Origin: Lineus longissimus
Taxonomy: Eukaryota > Nemertea > Pilidiophora > Heteronemertea > Lineidae
NCBI RefSeq assembly: GCF_910592395.1
Contig: NC_088315.1
Span: forward strand, 14,057,808-14,121,807
DNA length: 64,000 nucleotides
Reading direction: 5' to 3'
Both the position numbers and the translations under genes were made by a program. Shown here piece by piece: positions 12,099 to 23,069 of this stretch; position 1 is the stretch's first letter; each line of letters starts with the position of its first letter. The notes below the pieces were generated by a model, which worked only from the letters and a program-made list of their open reading frames with translations, was not told where the DNA came from and ran no database searches.

Positions 12099-12340
12099 TG
12101 TTACGGCCAAAACACAGTTTCCCATTCGCTTGTAGGATGCAGTATGCCAGATCCTAAATTAGCCGCCTTTGTTTACTTTTAATTATCTTTGGCTAGCGCA
12201 GACGCAACAGCATCTGTTTACCTAAGTAGCTTGGGGGAGTATCTAGGTCACTTCCTCGCTAGATCTGCAACACTGAACACACTAGAAGTCAACTCCGTTT
12301 TAAGTGCCAATTTACAGTACTATAATGCTCCAATAAGATG
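12099..12340 (+). repeat. BEL 5' LTR, first part
   Basis: The first 242 bp of the LTR, nearly identical to 28221-28460. It stops at the LINE insertion, where AATAAGATG (12332-12340) is the left copy of the LINE target duplication. Confidence 0.92.
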
Positions 12341-12964
12341 CAAGGAGGACCCACCAGCCAGCCAGAAGCTCTGCGAGACATTTGTCATCCCACGAATCGT
12401 GTATGGATTGGAGGCCACAACCGCCACAGCCACACAGCTAGAGTCACTTGACAGATGCCACAGAACCATCATCCGCAGGATCCAGGGCCTATCAGAGAAT
12501 ACAGCTTCAGCCGCCGTCTATCTCCTATTAGGTGCACTTCCAATAACTGCCACTGTTCACATACAACCCCTCTGCCCCCCCCCCCCCCCCCCAAGAGAGA
12601 CTGCAGTATCTGCAATTTTGACCAAATTGAGATTTTTACATATCATGACACAACTCAACACACTCTTTCTATTGAACACTTTAGTTCCCATAATTCCCAC
12701 CAGGGTGGCCTGTTACTGTATATCACATTAGCAGTATCTACATATCAGACGTGGTAAAACCAAGCAAAAGAGCAGTATCTTCACTTACTGCACTTTGGCT
12801 TGGGATGGCGTTATAAATCTGGAAGATACTGCAGTTTTGCTTGGGAGAAGTCACATTTCTGAAAGTGAGGCTGCACTTACTGCAGAATTGTTTACATCTC
12901 AATTTGACATTGTTCTCTCTCATTGCATGATTGTCTCTGTTTCACAAGCCATTTTTCCAACAAA

Positions 12965-15900
12965 ATGGCTTGTTCTCGCGGAAGGATCATCTTAGAAATG
13001 GCGCTGAAGGCACAAAGAAGCAAGAGGGTCAATGATAATGGTAAGATTTAGTCAAAGAAAGTTACAGTGAGGCAGAAAGTTTTCAGTTTGTTTCAAGGTT
13101 AGGCCTACCGCCCGACCCTAAATGTACATGGGTTGTTCTATAGGAATACGTCCACCTAAGGTGTTATCAAACCAATTGGTTCTGTCTATGTAGTGTAAAG
13201 CTCCCATATTGTAATGGTTGCTTTTATCTATGACTTTTGAAAGGATTTAGGCCTACATCGTCCGGAAATAGTTCACGATCATCCGACAATTGATTTCCTG
13301 TGTATTTTGCATCTGCAACTGCTTCAAAACTCACAATTTTATCCCCTCCATAAGGTCATGATAGGCCTAAACTATTCAAACACGGGTATATCGGAGAATC
13401 ATGTTAAATGAAGGCCATACTGGTACAAAATGTAGGCCTATGCCTACATACCCGAATGTTCCGTGGGAGAGAACGTGACGCTATTCCTTTTTTTTATTTG
13501 GTTCAGGCTGGAGGTGTCAGGCAATTCCTCCCCCCGCCGGTTGCCCATCCGCAAGCCTATTGCCAGGCCTCTGAACCTGGTGAGGGAGGGGGCACTGCCG
13601 AGGCTTTTACTACTAACATATCCTCAAGTAATAGCCATCCTAGGGTATGCAGGTGCTGGGCCCTCTTCCCGTGTGGACCCCACTTCGTGTAGTACACTGT
13701 TTCAGATTCTGCCAACAACCCATCAAAGCCATAAATCCACCCAGCCCAATTTTTTGGCTTTCTAATCGAACTTGGGAGGAATGATGCAGGGATGAATCAC
13801 TCCAATAAGGGCCAATATAGCCCTAGTTATTGATTGGGACATCTCGCCCATATCTGTTCTCTCTGGAGGAACTTTAGGGTACATGAAATCTAATAATTAA
13901 TTTACTCATTTCATTTTCAGATAAAGTGGTCATGCAAGACACCTTTTCGAGACCTTCCGCAAGACCTCCAGTAAAACATCAGAATGATGGTGAAATAATG
14001 CAACCTGCACACTCGACTCCTGTAACGCATCACACTGATGGAGAAAAAATGGAATTTCAACCAACCCCAGGTAAGTGTATAATTCATGGTTCCTGTTAGC
14101 CACATTCACTTTTAATGATTTAACCCTTTCGCTGCGGATAAACGTGCAGTGCACGTCATGACACATGCACTGTCCCGTGCGGATGACGTGCACCGCACGT
14201 CATGAGGTTAAAATTTTCTCATTATGTATCTCTTGATCGCACAACGCAGCACACAGCGTATAAATGCTCCCTGCATGTGGATATCATCAGTACGATGTAA
14301 AATCTGAAGGGAGAGACACATGACACTATTATTTTGGCGGTCAGCAGGATGGAGCAGGACATGACACGTGTTTGAAAAAATGCCTCAGAGGCAGAAGTTT
14401 TTGTCGAACGGCGCCCTTGAATACCTTGCTGATTATGATGGCGGGTATGATGTTTTAGATGAAGGAGGTGGCTTTTAGCCAATGGACTGCGGCTGTAAAT
14501 ATGATTGAAGCACTGAAGGGGAATGTGACTACCCTGTAGACAGTGTTGTAGCAGGGATGGTCACATATTGCATGTGGAATTACCAAAGGACACAACATGT
14601 TCATAGACCTTGTTCATCCCACGGCAGGCCCACCCTATGGACATTCAGAGGCTGAGGGCAATAGCAATGATGGGTATATCAGATTCCCTGTGCAATTCTT
14701 TTGAAACAAAGGTAACGAAGTGCTCCAGTACATGGACCTTTCATTATAAATTTAACTCTCTTATTTTCAGCTGCCACTCCAAGGATCAAACCAACAAGAA
14801 GCCCTGTTAATCCTGAAGCAGTCGTACCAGCAGCCATCTTTCACGCCATGCAGTACGTTGTACCAGAACCAGCGGTTGAGATAGCGGTGGAGGCTACAGC
14901 AACAGAGGTAGAACAATTAGCTGCCGACCTTGAGATAGATCAGGAGTTGCTTACTGGTGTCCTTCCCGGCGATGTCTCAACAGATGAACCATCCATCGAA
15001 ATACTGGCAGAGAACACTCTTGGTGACGCAGCCGAGACCCACCGAGACGACCCAAATGAAGACCTTCCAGCAGGACCGGCCGATACTGAAGTCGAGGAGC
15101 CACCACACAAGAAGTCGAAGACTACTGAGCCAGCACAAACACCAGTCTGGCAATCCTGCAAATTATCTTGCAAAAGAGGGTGTTCAGAAAAGATAAATGA
15201 CAACCAAAGAACGAAGATTTGGCAGGCTTTCCAGAGTTTAAGCTACAATGGGAAACGCCAGATGATCTTCCGTCATGTTTCGAGGATTCCTAAGCAGAGA
15301 CTATCTAAAGGAGAGCATGAAAGTAGACGTGACAATACATTCTTGTACAAACTGACAAATGCCGATGGTGTTGATCAGCAGGTGTGCAAAGCATTTTTCC
15401 TGAACACTCTTGGGTATAACACAAAGAATGATCGCTTGATAACTACAGTTATGAAGACCACTGCTCCAGCAGATCTTACGAGTACACCTGACATGCGAGG
15501 ACGACAACCTTCTACCAAGAAGATCGACAGGGATCCCATCAAGGAGCACATATTGTCATTTAAGCCGTCTACAAGTCATTACAGACGAGAACATGCCCCG
15601 TACAGGAAATATCTTCCTAGCGATATCACATCGGAGTTTATGCACTCTGACTTTCGAGAGAAACACCCCAATTTCAAGTGTGGATTAGAGACCTATCGGA
15701 AAAGTGTAAGGGATATGAACATAAGCTTCGCAAAATTAGGTGAAGAAGAGTGCGAAACCTGTACAAAACACAAAACAAGAGCAAACATAGGTCGTGAGAA
15801 ATACCAAGAGGACAGCAACAAAGATTGGCCTGATGATTGCGTGGTCAAAAGTGCCGATCTTCAGAAAGTGATTATGCTCCCGAGAATGCCGGGTAATAAA

Positions 15901-16740
15901 ACGGCAATCTTCACGCGCAGGATCATTGCCTTCCATGAGACATTTGCCACGCTTGGCAAAAGGAAGAAAGGAAAGCCCAAACAGAAAACCATTTCTATAG
16001 TGTGGCATGAAGGGGTCGCTGGCAGGAAAGCCGAAGAGATAACATCTGCCTTTCTGACTGCATTGGAAAAAGTCCGTGACAAAAAGCATGTCATCTTGTG
16101 GCTTGACAATTGTTCAGCCCAGAACAAAAATTGGTGCATCATCACGCAACTTGTGGCACTAGTCGACAGCAACAGGGTCAGTTTTGAAGACGTCACCCTC
16201 AAATTCTTTGAGCCAGGGCATACGTTTATGTCAGCAGACTCTTTCCATCATGGCGTTGAACTCGAAATGAAACAGTGGAAAGGTGTCGTTGAATCTGAAA
16301 TGAAATGCCGGAAAGGGGGAAATGTGTACGATTTCCAAGAATTCGTTGACGTCATTGCAAGTTCAAATTCAGGGAGTGCAGACGTAATTGTTCTTGAGAA
16401 TGAAAAGGTCCGTGCCTACAAAGGTGGCCAGTCGCAGCCCAAACTCAAGAGAGCACAAGTCCTGCTTGCCGCCATCAGTGTTATTCAATTTCGCAGAGGT
16501 TCTACAAGTTTCTTTTACAAAAAGGAACACAACGACGTAGATTTCACTGAGGTCGACTTCTTGAAGAATAGATTTGATCTTGAGGTACCACAAAAGCTAC
16601 GTGAACGTGGGAGGGGTATCCCTGCTGTCAAAAAAGCTGATATCATGTCAAAGCTTTGTCCCATGATGCCAGCTTCTAGAAGGTTGTTCTGGAACAACCT
16701 TATGGAAGACAACAATGCAGAACTTGATGTCTTGGACTAA
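12965..16740 (+). CDS. putative transposase of element T, three exons, intact
   Basis: Exons 12965-13040, 13921-14070 and 14771-16740 join in frame with consensus splice sites, giving 731 residues (731 codons plus stop). Order: short basic N-terminus; a Pro/Glu-rich region; a cysteine cluster CKLSCKRGC (about 205-213); then a long conserved region with SHYRREHAPYRKYL (about 344-357) and MNISFAKLGEEECETC (about 391-406). Three acidic blocks look catalytic: ADLQKVIMLPR (Asp438), ILWLDNCSAQNKNW (Asp521) and FFEPGHTFMSADSFH (Glu556/Asp565). From memory this matches a large family of uncharacterised invertebrate proteins, possibly the one catalogued as DUF7869; unverified. Location between terminal inverted repeats makes transposase the best guess. 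A second in-frame ATG at 12998 is an alternative start. Confidence 0.8.
14120..14211. mobile_element. short TTAA-bounded MITE-like insertion in T
   Basis: It begins TTAACCCTTTCGCTGCGG and ends GAGGTTAA, with internal repeats of GTGCAGTGCACGTCAT-like sequence. A related piece lies at 50036-50130. TTAA ends suggest a piggyBac-type target, but no transposase is present. Confidence 0.45.
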
Positions 16741-18410
16741 TTATTGAATCTGCGTGTGTGTGCCTGTGGAATATCGCTCATTCATTAGTCATCTCCCCTA
16801 AGAAAAACATGAAAGCTGTAGTTGATTTCGAGCTACATGTCGGAAGCAAAACTCAAATGTCTTACGTGTAGCTTTTTAAGGAAACTAAACATTCCTCCCC
16901 TATGCTAACATTTGAGATTGTCTTTGTGGCAGAGTACTTGCTACCAGGTCTTGTAGTTAAGAGACACGAACAGGAAACATAAAGCAACATAAAAAAGCAT
17001 TTGTGAGGTGAAGAACCTGATATCGAAGTGCACATTATATGTGGCTTATAGCCCATCTTTCTACAATGACGTGGATGTGGACTTGTTAAGTCCTTTGATG
17101 GATTTCTGTAAAGCGTTTGGGTCGAAACATTAGTGTTTATGGCAGTTTTTTTTGTGCCAGTTAGCAAAATTTTTAAATGAGTTTTAATTGTTTTTATTGT
17201 TTTTATTGTTTTTAATACATTTTGATACATTCATATCTCTAGTTGTTGTTTTTCTAGGTTGCTGTAGATATTTGTCCCAATGGAAGCTGTTTTGCCACAG
17301 ATACTGCGGTCTCCATGTTGCCATTTCCATATAAATACCCAAGTAAAACTGCAGTATCTACATTACATTCTTTGTAGATAAACTATTTCATACCATTTCT
17401 AACTCCTAAAATGTATACACCAATATAGTATCTAATCATCCCATAAACCTTTCAATTCACTCATATGCTTCACAGGGCAAGCAAGAAAACTTTACACTTG
17501 ATTTTCTCAGTTCGAGAAAAATGTAGATACTGCAGTCTCTCTTGGGGGGGGGGGGGGGGGGGCAGAGCTGTCACTCTTTGGGGCTATCACAAGACTAGAC
17601 ACGGTTAACCCACTGTATCAGGTGGCACTTAGACAATTAGCGACGAAGACAGACACTTCCAAGAGCTGGTTTGCACAGGTCCGCAAGCTGGGATGGCACT
17701 ATGGCATTGATGTGAATCAGGCAATAGTGTACCCTTGGCCTAAATCCTCCTGGCGAGAACACACAACCCTACTAGTAAAGGACAAATGGTACACAAAACT
17801 GTCAATCGAGGCAGGCAGTAAGAAGACTCTCAAATGGCTGATTGTTCATCAGACTTGGACAGGCAAACCTCACCCATTATGGCTTCCGTGCAAAGGCAAA
17901 CCATATATGGTGGAGGCTGCAACCACAAGGGCACGTCTACTGGTGGGTCGATACGGCCTACAAGTCACAAAGGTCCAGTTCTTAAAAAAGGAGATCTCCC
18001 CAATCTGCCCCCTGTGCAACGAAGAGGAGGAGGATGTTGTTCACTTCCTGATCAGATGCCCAATCATGCAAGAGATGAGAGCTGCCAGGATAGAGAACCT
18101 CCAGAAACTATACACAGAAGAAAAGCTGACGCCACCAAGGACAGACGATGAAGTATGCTCTGCGGTGCTGAACGGATGGGGATATATCACTCAAAATAAC
18201 ACTAGAAACAATAGAAATATTATCATGCTAAAGCTAAACAAAAACGTAATAAGTGCCAATAAACTCTCAAACTTGCTGTGCCACAAACTGCACACTACGC
18301 GAGACATTAAGATAAACGAAAAACTACTTGCAGAGGATCAGGATATCGACCCGAGCAAGGTGCTCCGATCAAGCGGAGGGATCTACTAATACAAGACAAG
18401 GAATAAGATG

Positions 18411-18571
18411 TAATGGTTCGGATTTATATGGGCCAAATGTATCGTAGTCGTAGGACTTAGCCTGTATTCGAGATTCAAGTAATAAAGAGAGGTTTAGATG
18501 AACAAAGACGCTTGATTTCGATACTACGCATTGATGAAGCCCGAGATCCCCAATTACCCCCGGTCATTACA
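18411..18571 (+). repeat. BEL 5' LTR, second part
   Basis: The remaining 161 bp of the 5' LTR, including an AATAAA at 18481-18486, ends GGTCATTACA. It matches 28461-28490 plus 48561-48702 of the 3' LTR. Confidence 0.92.
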
Positions 18572-18653
18572 TTCATTGACGATACAAGGTCAAGATTTAA
18601 GGTGGTAAGAAAAGCATTTTATTATTTCGCATCGACAATTTAGAAGTAAGAAG

Positions 18654-19673
18654 ATGGCCTCAGGCGCTGATAGACCAAAGCGGGCATCAAAACCAACAGA
18701 GAAGGGCCTAGAGTATGCCAAACAGTTGTTAGAAAGGACTCAAAGAAGGGCAGCCCCGGCCTTCCAATCTGATATTAAATCGTGGGATCAGGATCAAGAC
18801 TTCCAATCCCAGGAACATGATCATCGTGATGATGATGTGCGTCCGGATGACAGCGTATCCCAGGCAGCATCCAGAAGTTCAAAGCACTCCAGCACCACCG
18901 CTAGCTCCCTTGCTAGGGCTAGGATGAAGGAAGAACAAGCTGTGTTGGAACTGTCTGCCAGAGCATCCGCTATGAAAGAGCGCAAGGCTTTGGAAGAGAC
19001 AAAACTAAGACTCGCCATGGAACAAGCCATGATCACGATGAGAGAAGAGGAATTAGAGATTCGCACCAAGCTAGAAATCGCCAGTGCAAAGGTTAAGAGT
19101 CTAGACAAGCTGGATAGTGGCAGCTATCAAGCGCCCTCTGTCACCGGCAGGAGTCCACGAAGTCTGTCGAGTGTGATGCCAGCAAGAATGGATACTGGTG
19201 AGAAACTAGGTGACGCAGCTATTGGTCAGAATTCCAGTGGTGCACCAGTGGGTGAGAAGCCCACCATCACAACGGCGGCTCCGAAGAATACAGTACCAGA
19301 ATTCCAGAAGATCGAGGTGCAAAGCAAACCAATGGCAGTGGAGAAGCCTTTAGTAACAGCTGAGATCCCCAAGAGTGCACCAAGTATCCAGCAGCAACAA
19401 ATGAATCCTGTAGCCCAAGAATTCGTCTTAGACCAAAGGGACGTGTTCCAGTATGTTCCAGCGTACATGCCCATTCAGCAAATGTACCCGTCAGGCGCGC
19501 AACAACCAGTGATGCCAGCTTACCCAACTGCTTCAGGTGATGTCCTAGCTACCATGGTAAGAAAGCTAAAGAAGCCACAGTCGGACATCAAGACCTTCTC
19601 TGGGAATCCCCTGGACTATCGAAAGTTCATACGTCAGTTCAATTCAAGAATTGTGGCCAACACGCTGACTAAC
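18654..19673 (+). CDS. gag: BEL/Pao gag, truncated at its C-terminus
   Basis: About 340 residues remain. The start ATG follows the LTR by 82 bp. The N-terminus is Lys/Arg-rich (ADRPKRASKPTEKGLEYAK), followed by a Ser-rich linker and a long charged helix likely to be a coiled coil (about 84-146, RARMKEEQAV to KSLDK). A Pro/Gln-rich spacer leads to the BEL/Pao gag signature FSGNPLDYRKFIRQFNSRI. The frame then runs into the LTR of an inserted Gypsy element at 19674, so the rest of gag is lost. Confidence 0.85.
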
Positions 19674-20692
19674 TGTGACGGGGCACAATTAACAGTGTCC
19701 ATTATCATCCAACATTTATGTTCAAATCATATCATCTTATATATAGTTAGTTTTATACCAGTTAAATGAGACTTCATTTAACTCAATGTCATATATTATA
19801 CTTAGGTTAGTTAGTTCACTTTTTACCATAACGTGTCAGGATGTTGTTCTCACAAACAACCATCCCAGCAGGACACAAGGTATAAGGAAGCTATCATATA
19901 TTCTAAAACTTCTAAGCAACTCCGGATTGGTACCAGTTGGTGACAGGTTTGGAGTGGTGCGTGGGCGTTTTAAGCCTATGAGATGATCAGCAAGAGGGAG
20001 AGTCTGGCACAGGAAGTTAACTTTTCCTGTCTCTGCCAGTTACAGTTTCTGGGAAATTGTGGAGTCATTCTCACATGGTCCTAAGATATTTAGTTGGGGA
20101 ACAAGGGCCAAACATCACTTGCGTCTTGATCTCTTGCGAGGCAAGACCGTTGTTTAAAGAGAACTCATCATTAGATTAGATCCAATTTATGGAATTTTGT
20201 GAGATCATTCAGGAGATTCCAGTATGCTCTTAAGTAGCCCAGGAGCGAGAGAAAGATTGGTTCAGGAGAATTTACATGTCATTGTAAAGGAATAGAGGAC
20301 CGCGTGATTGGTCAAAGGAAATAGACTGTGGAAAGGAGTATCCCACGTCTATGGGATCGTAAGGTGACCTGTCATTGCCCTTTTTGTTCGGTTCTTTTGG
20401 TTGCGTATGCAAACGTGTATATAACATGCTCAAGAATATGCTAGTTGAATAAATATACCATATCCGGAAAGAATCTAGCCTTAGTTTAATTCTGCTTGGC
20501 TATAAATGGCGTTGTCGACAGCAGGATTTGGGTTATTTGTGAAAATTGAGCATAGAGCATGTACACAGTTTACAAAAGGGTAATGACAGAGGTTGAGAAC
20601 TGATGAGGCATGAGCACAGTGCTGCTAAGACGGATGTTTCCAGGAAGACTATCCTAGAAGTGACACGTGTCGGTGATGTTGTGACAACCTAC

Positions 20693-21633
20693 CAAGGAGG
20701 ATACCGCGGTGACGTCACATCACGTGATCCTGACCCATATTAGTGATCGCTATGGCCAATCAGATTCAGCCTACTGACAGCACCAGCACTGAACACATCT
20801 CCACGTCTCACTGTCTGGTGCGCTCCTGTACACAAAAACACCAATAGACATGAAATATTGCAATACCTAGTATGGATTCTTCCTGTGTAGAATAAAATTT
20901 ACAGAGCAGATTACTTCCACGAATAAAAAAGACGTTTGGCGTGGCCAAAGTGCGGAAATAATGGGAAATAATGTCTCCGCTAAAATACACTACGAAATAC
21001 ACTAGGCAATGCACTACGCGATACACGGTAGAGATGCAGTTGAGTTTGTTATTGTTTTGACTTAGAAGCCCGCCCATATCATAATATATTCATGTATTTA
21101 TGAAGTATGAACTCATTTCTGTCCCATACAACTCTAAGAACAGTCAATTTCTCCTTAAATCATCACCGAAACCGCGATATCCGCAGGAAGATTTCGTTCT
21201 AGTGTCCGAAAATGCATGATCTTACAGGGGCGCTAACTCGACAAATAGAGGGGATCTATGCGAGTTTTAGGTATTACAGGTCTCGAACTTGTAAAATCTG
21301 TAAACATGCCTCCAAATCCCATTATGATAATGAAGAGATTGCCCCATATCTGGGAGACTGTTTTGAAACCATCGCTAATTTTGGAAGATCGGTGCCGGCT
21401 ATTTGGTTTAAAAACCCTATTTTTCCCCATCAAAACAGCACTTTTCATTATTCAAATGATAGCTTATTGTCTGAAGACTTATTTCATAGCAGAAAAGTAC
21501 TAATAACTCCTATTCGATGCGAAAAATCTAACTTTTTTGATGACTTGATTTTCCCTTGGCCGTGGATCGAGTTTGTTTACAATATGCAGCGCCATCTTGG
21601 AAAAGCCGTGACGTCACCGCGGTATCCTCCTTG
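20693..21633. mobile_element. 941-bp Mutator-like non-autonomous element 'S'
   Basis: Perfect 26-bp terminal inverted repeats begin CAAGGAGGATACCGCGGTGA and contain the palindrome TGACGTCA. They are flanked by a perfect 9-bp target duplication ACAACCTAC (20684-20692 and 21634-21642). The 9-bp duplication fits Mutator-like elements. A 140-codon open frame (21212-21634) runs out through the right inverted repeat and shows no recognisable domain, so I do not call it a gene. Confidence 0.9.
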
Positions 21634-21958
21634 ACAACCTACTTAGGGATGACTGCAGCAGAACTTGATCGAGTGGAGCCGGATCAAACATTCCAGGAAC
21701 AATTAACAGGTGCTGAAGTGACATTGTTTACATCATATGAACTATTTTAAGACTGTGGCTTATAAATAGACTTGATGTTTTTATATCCGATTGCTGAGGT
21801 TGATTTTGTTGCGTCTAGACGACACATGCCATGGGACTGTGAGTTGTGCTCATCATTCTAGGGTCAACGTGAGGTTACTGGGCCACAATCCTTATTTTGT
21901 TTTGGTTCTGTGCATATTATCTTTCCAGTATTTAGGTTAAGTTGCAGTGAGATTTGAG

Positions 21959-23016
21959 GATGGCAGACTTACAAGACCTGAGTGAAGACCAACTGAAGCA
22001 GAAGATTGCTGACCTGAGGGCTGACCTGACAGCAGCGAAGCTAATATAAATGAAGCAAATGCAGTTGGGAGCATCCGTGAGCTTAGGGGTGAGTCCAAAG
22101 CCTTAAAGGAAACTGTAGATAAGCTTAAAGGTAAGGATACTGTATATGCGGGGAGGGACCGAAAGCTTGAGAAGTTGAGGGGGGCACCAGTGGCCAGTAA
22201 AGACCCAGAAGTAGAAGAGTGGGTCAGAGATGCCCAGGGCATCATAGAGTCCAGGAAACTGAAAGGGCAAGATGCCATTAACTTTGTAACTGACCATTTG
22301 GCTGGCGACGCCCGTGTGGAAGTGGATAGTAGGGGGAAGATCGACGATGTCAAAGATCTCTTCAAGATTTTGAGGAATGTCTTTGACATTGCCGATTCTT
22401 TGCCTCAACTGAGGCGTAAGTATTATGCGAGGTTGCAGGCGGAGGAGGAGAATTCGGGGCGAGAATTCACCAACGCATGGAGATGCTGGACTCCGCGCTG
22501 AAAGCCACTAAGGAGGAGGCCCTTAGGGCACAGCTCGCGGAAGGGTTTAAAGACCCTCAACTCCGGCGAGAAGCCCTTCGCTGGATCCGCGAGAAGAACG
22601 GCAGCTTTTTCGAGTTGCGAGACTGGGCAACAGAGTGGGTCCGCCAGGGTGAGGCCAGTGATCTAAAGGTAAAGGCCAAAGTTAGGGAACATCAGGCAGA
22701 ACCAGCCCTGATGGAAATGCTCAAGGAACAGAATGTTATCTTGAAGGAGCAGGTGAAGGCTCAACAGGAGTTGGCAAAACTCATTGCAGGAATGAATGGG
22801 CCAACTAGTAAAGGGCAGAAATATGACCAACGGGGACGGGCCTGTTTCAAGTGCGGCAGCCTGGATCACCTAATTAAGGACTGTCCAGATGCACAGAAGA
22901 AAGCCAAGGCTAAGAAAAATACGGGTAAGCCCAAAGCGAAGACAAATGAACAGGCGGTCACAGGGGCGTTAAACTTGTTCGAGCCCCTGCTGAGGGCCGA
23001 GCAGCGGGCGATTTAA
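21959..23016 (+). pseudogene. gag: Gypsy gag with stop and frameshift
   Basis: A frame starting ATGGCAGACTTACAAGACC hits a stop near 22047, continues in another frame (VEEWVRDAQGIIESRKLKG), and shifts again near 22480. A CCHC zinc knuckle, CFKCGSLDHLIKDC, lies near 22843-22886, followed by a Lys-rich tail. The layout resembles gag of Gypsy elements related to PNMA-type proteins. At least two disabling changes are visible. Confidence 0.75.
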
Positions 23017-23069
23017 GAGGCTCTGTTCTTGCCAAGGCAATTGGCAAGTGCCCGGAAGCCGATATTCAG

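Larger units (their letters stand above)
12570..17567 (+). mobile_element. DNA transposon 'T' with poly-C terminal inverted repeats
   Basis: The left end is CTCTG, 18 C, then AAGAGAGACTGCAGTATCT. The right end is the inverted complement (19 G then CAGAG at 17563-17567). The inverted repeats continue for about 30 bp beyond the homopolymer. The motif ACTGCAGTATCT or its core recurs subterminally: 12600, 12731, 12772, 12824, 17299, 17348 and 17525. The LINE frame is restored exactly on removal, implying little or no target duplication. The element carries one intact three-exon gene and is therefore a plausible autonomous copy. The homopolymer lengths may be unreliable in the assembly. Confidence 0.85.
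12341..18401 (+). mobile_element. 5'-truncated non-LTR retrotransposon (LINE), split by element T
   Basis: This insertion in the BEL LTR is flanked by a 9-bp duplication AATAAGATG (12332-12340 and 18402-18410). The left part (12341-12569) encodes the C-terminal end of a reverse transcriptase (VIPRIVYGLEATTA, AAVYLLLGALPI). The right part (17568-18389) continues (LSLFGAITRL...) and includes a zinc-binding CPLCNEEEEDVVHFLIRCP motif typical of LINE ORF2 C-termini, ending at a stop at 18387-18389. The reading frame is continuous across the T insertion when T is taken as 12570-17567. It is heavily 5'-truncated, the usual fate of LINE copies; the clade is not assigned. Confidence 0.85.

Noticed and set aside
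13408-13765. Overlapping open frames of 94-100 codons in the first intron of the T gene
   Set aside because: Both frames overlap, have no domain or splice support, and the intron has good donor and acceptor sites.
21212-21634. 140-codon open frame in element S
   Set aside because: It reads out through the terminal inverted repeat, has no recognisable domain and lies in an element that is otherwise non-coding.
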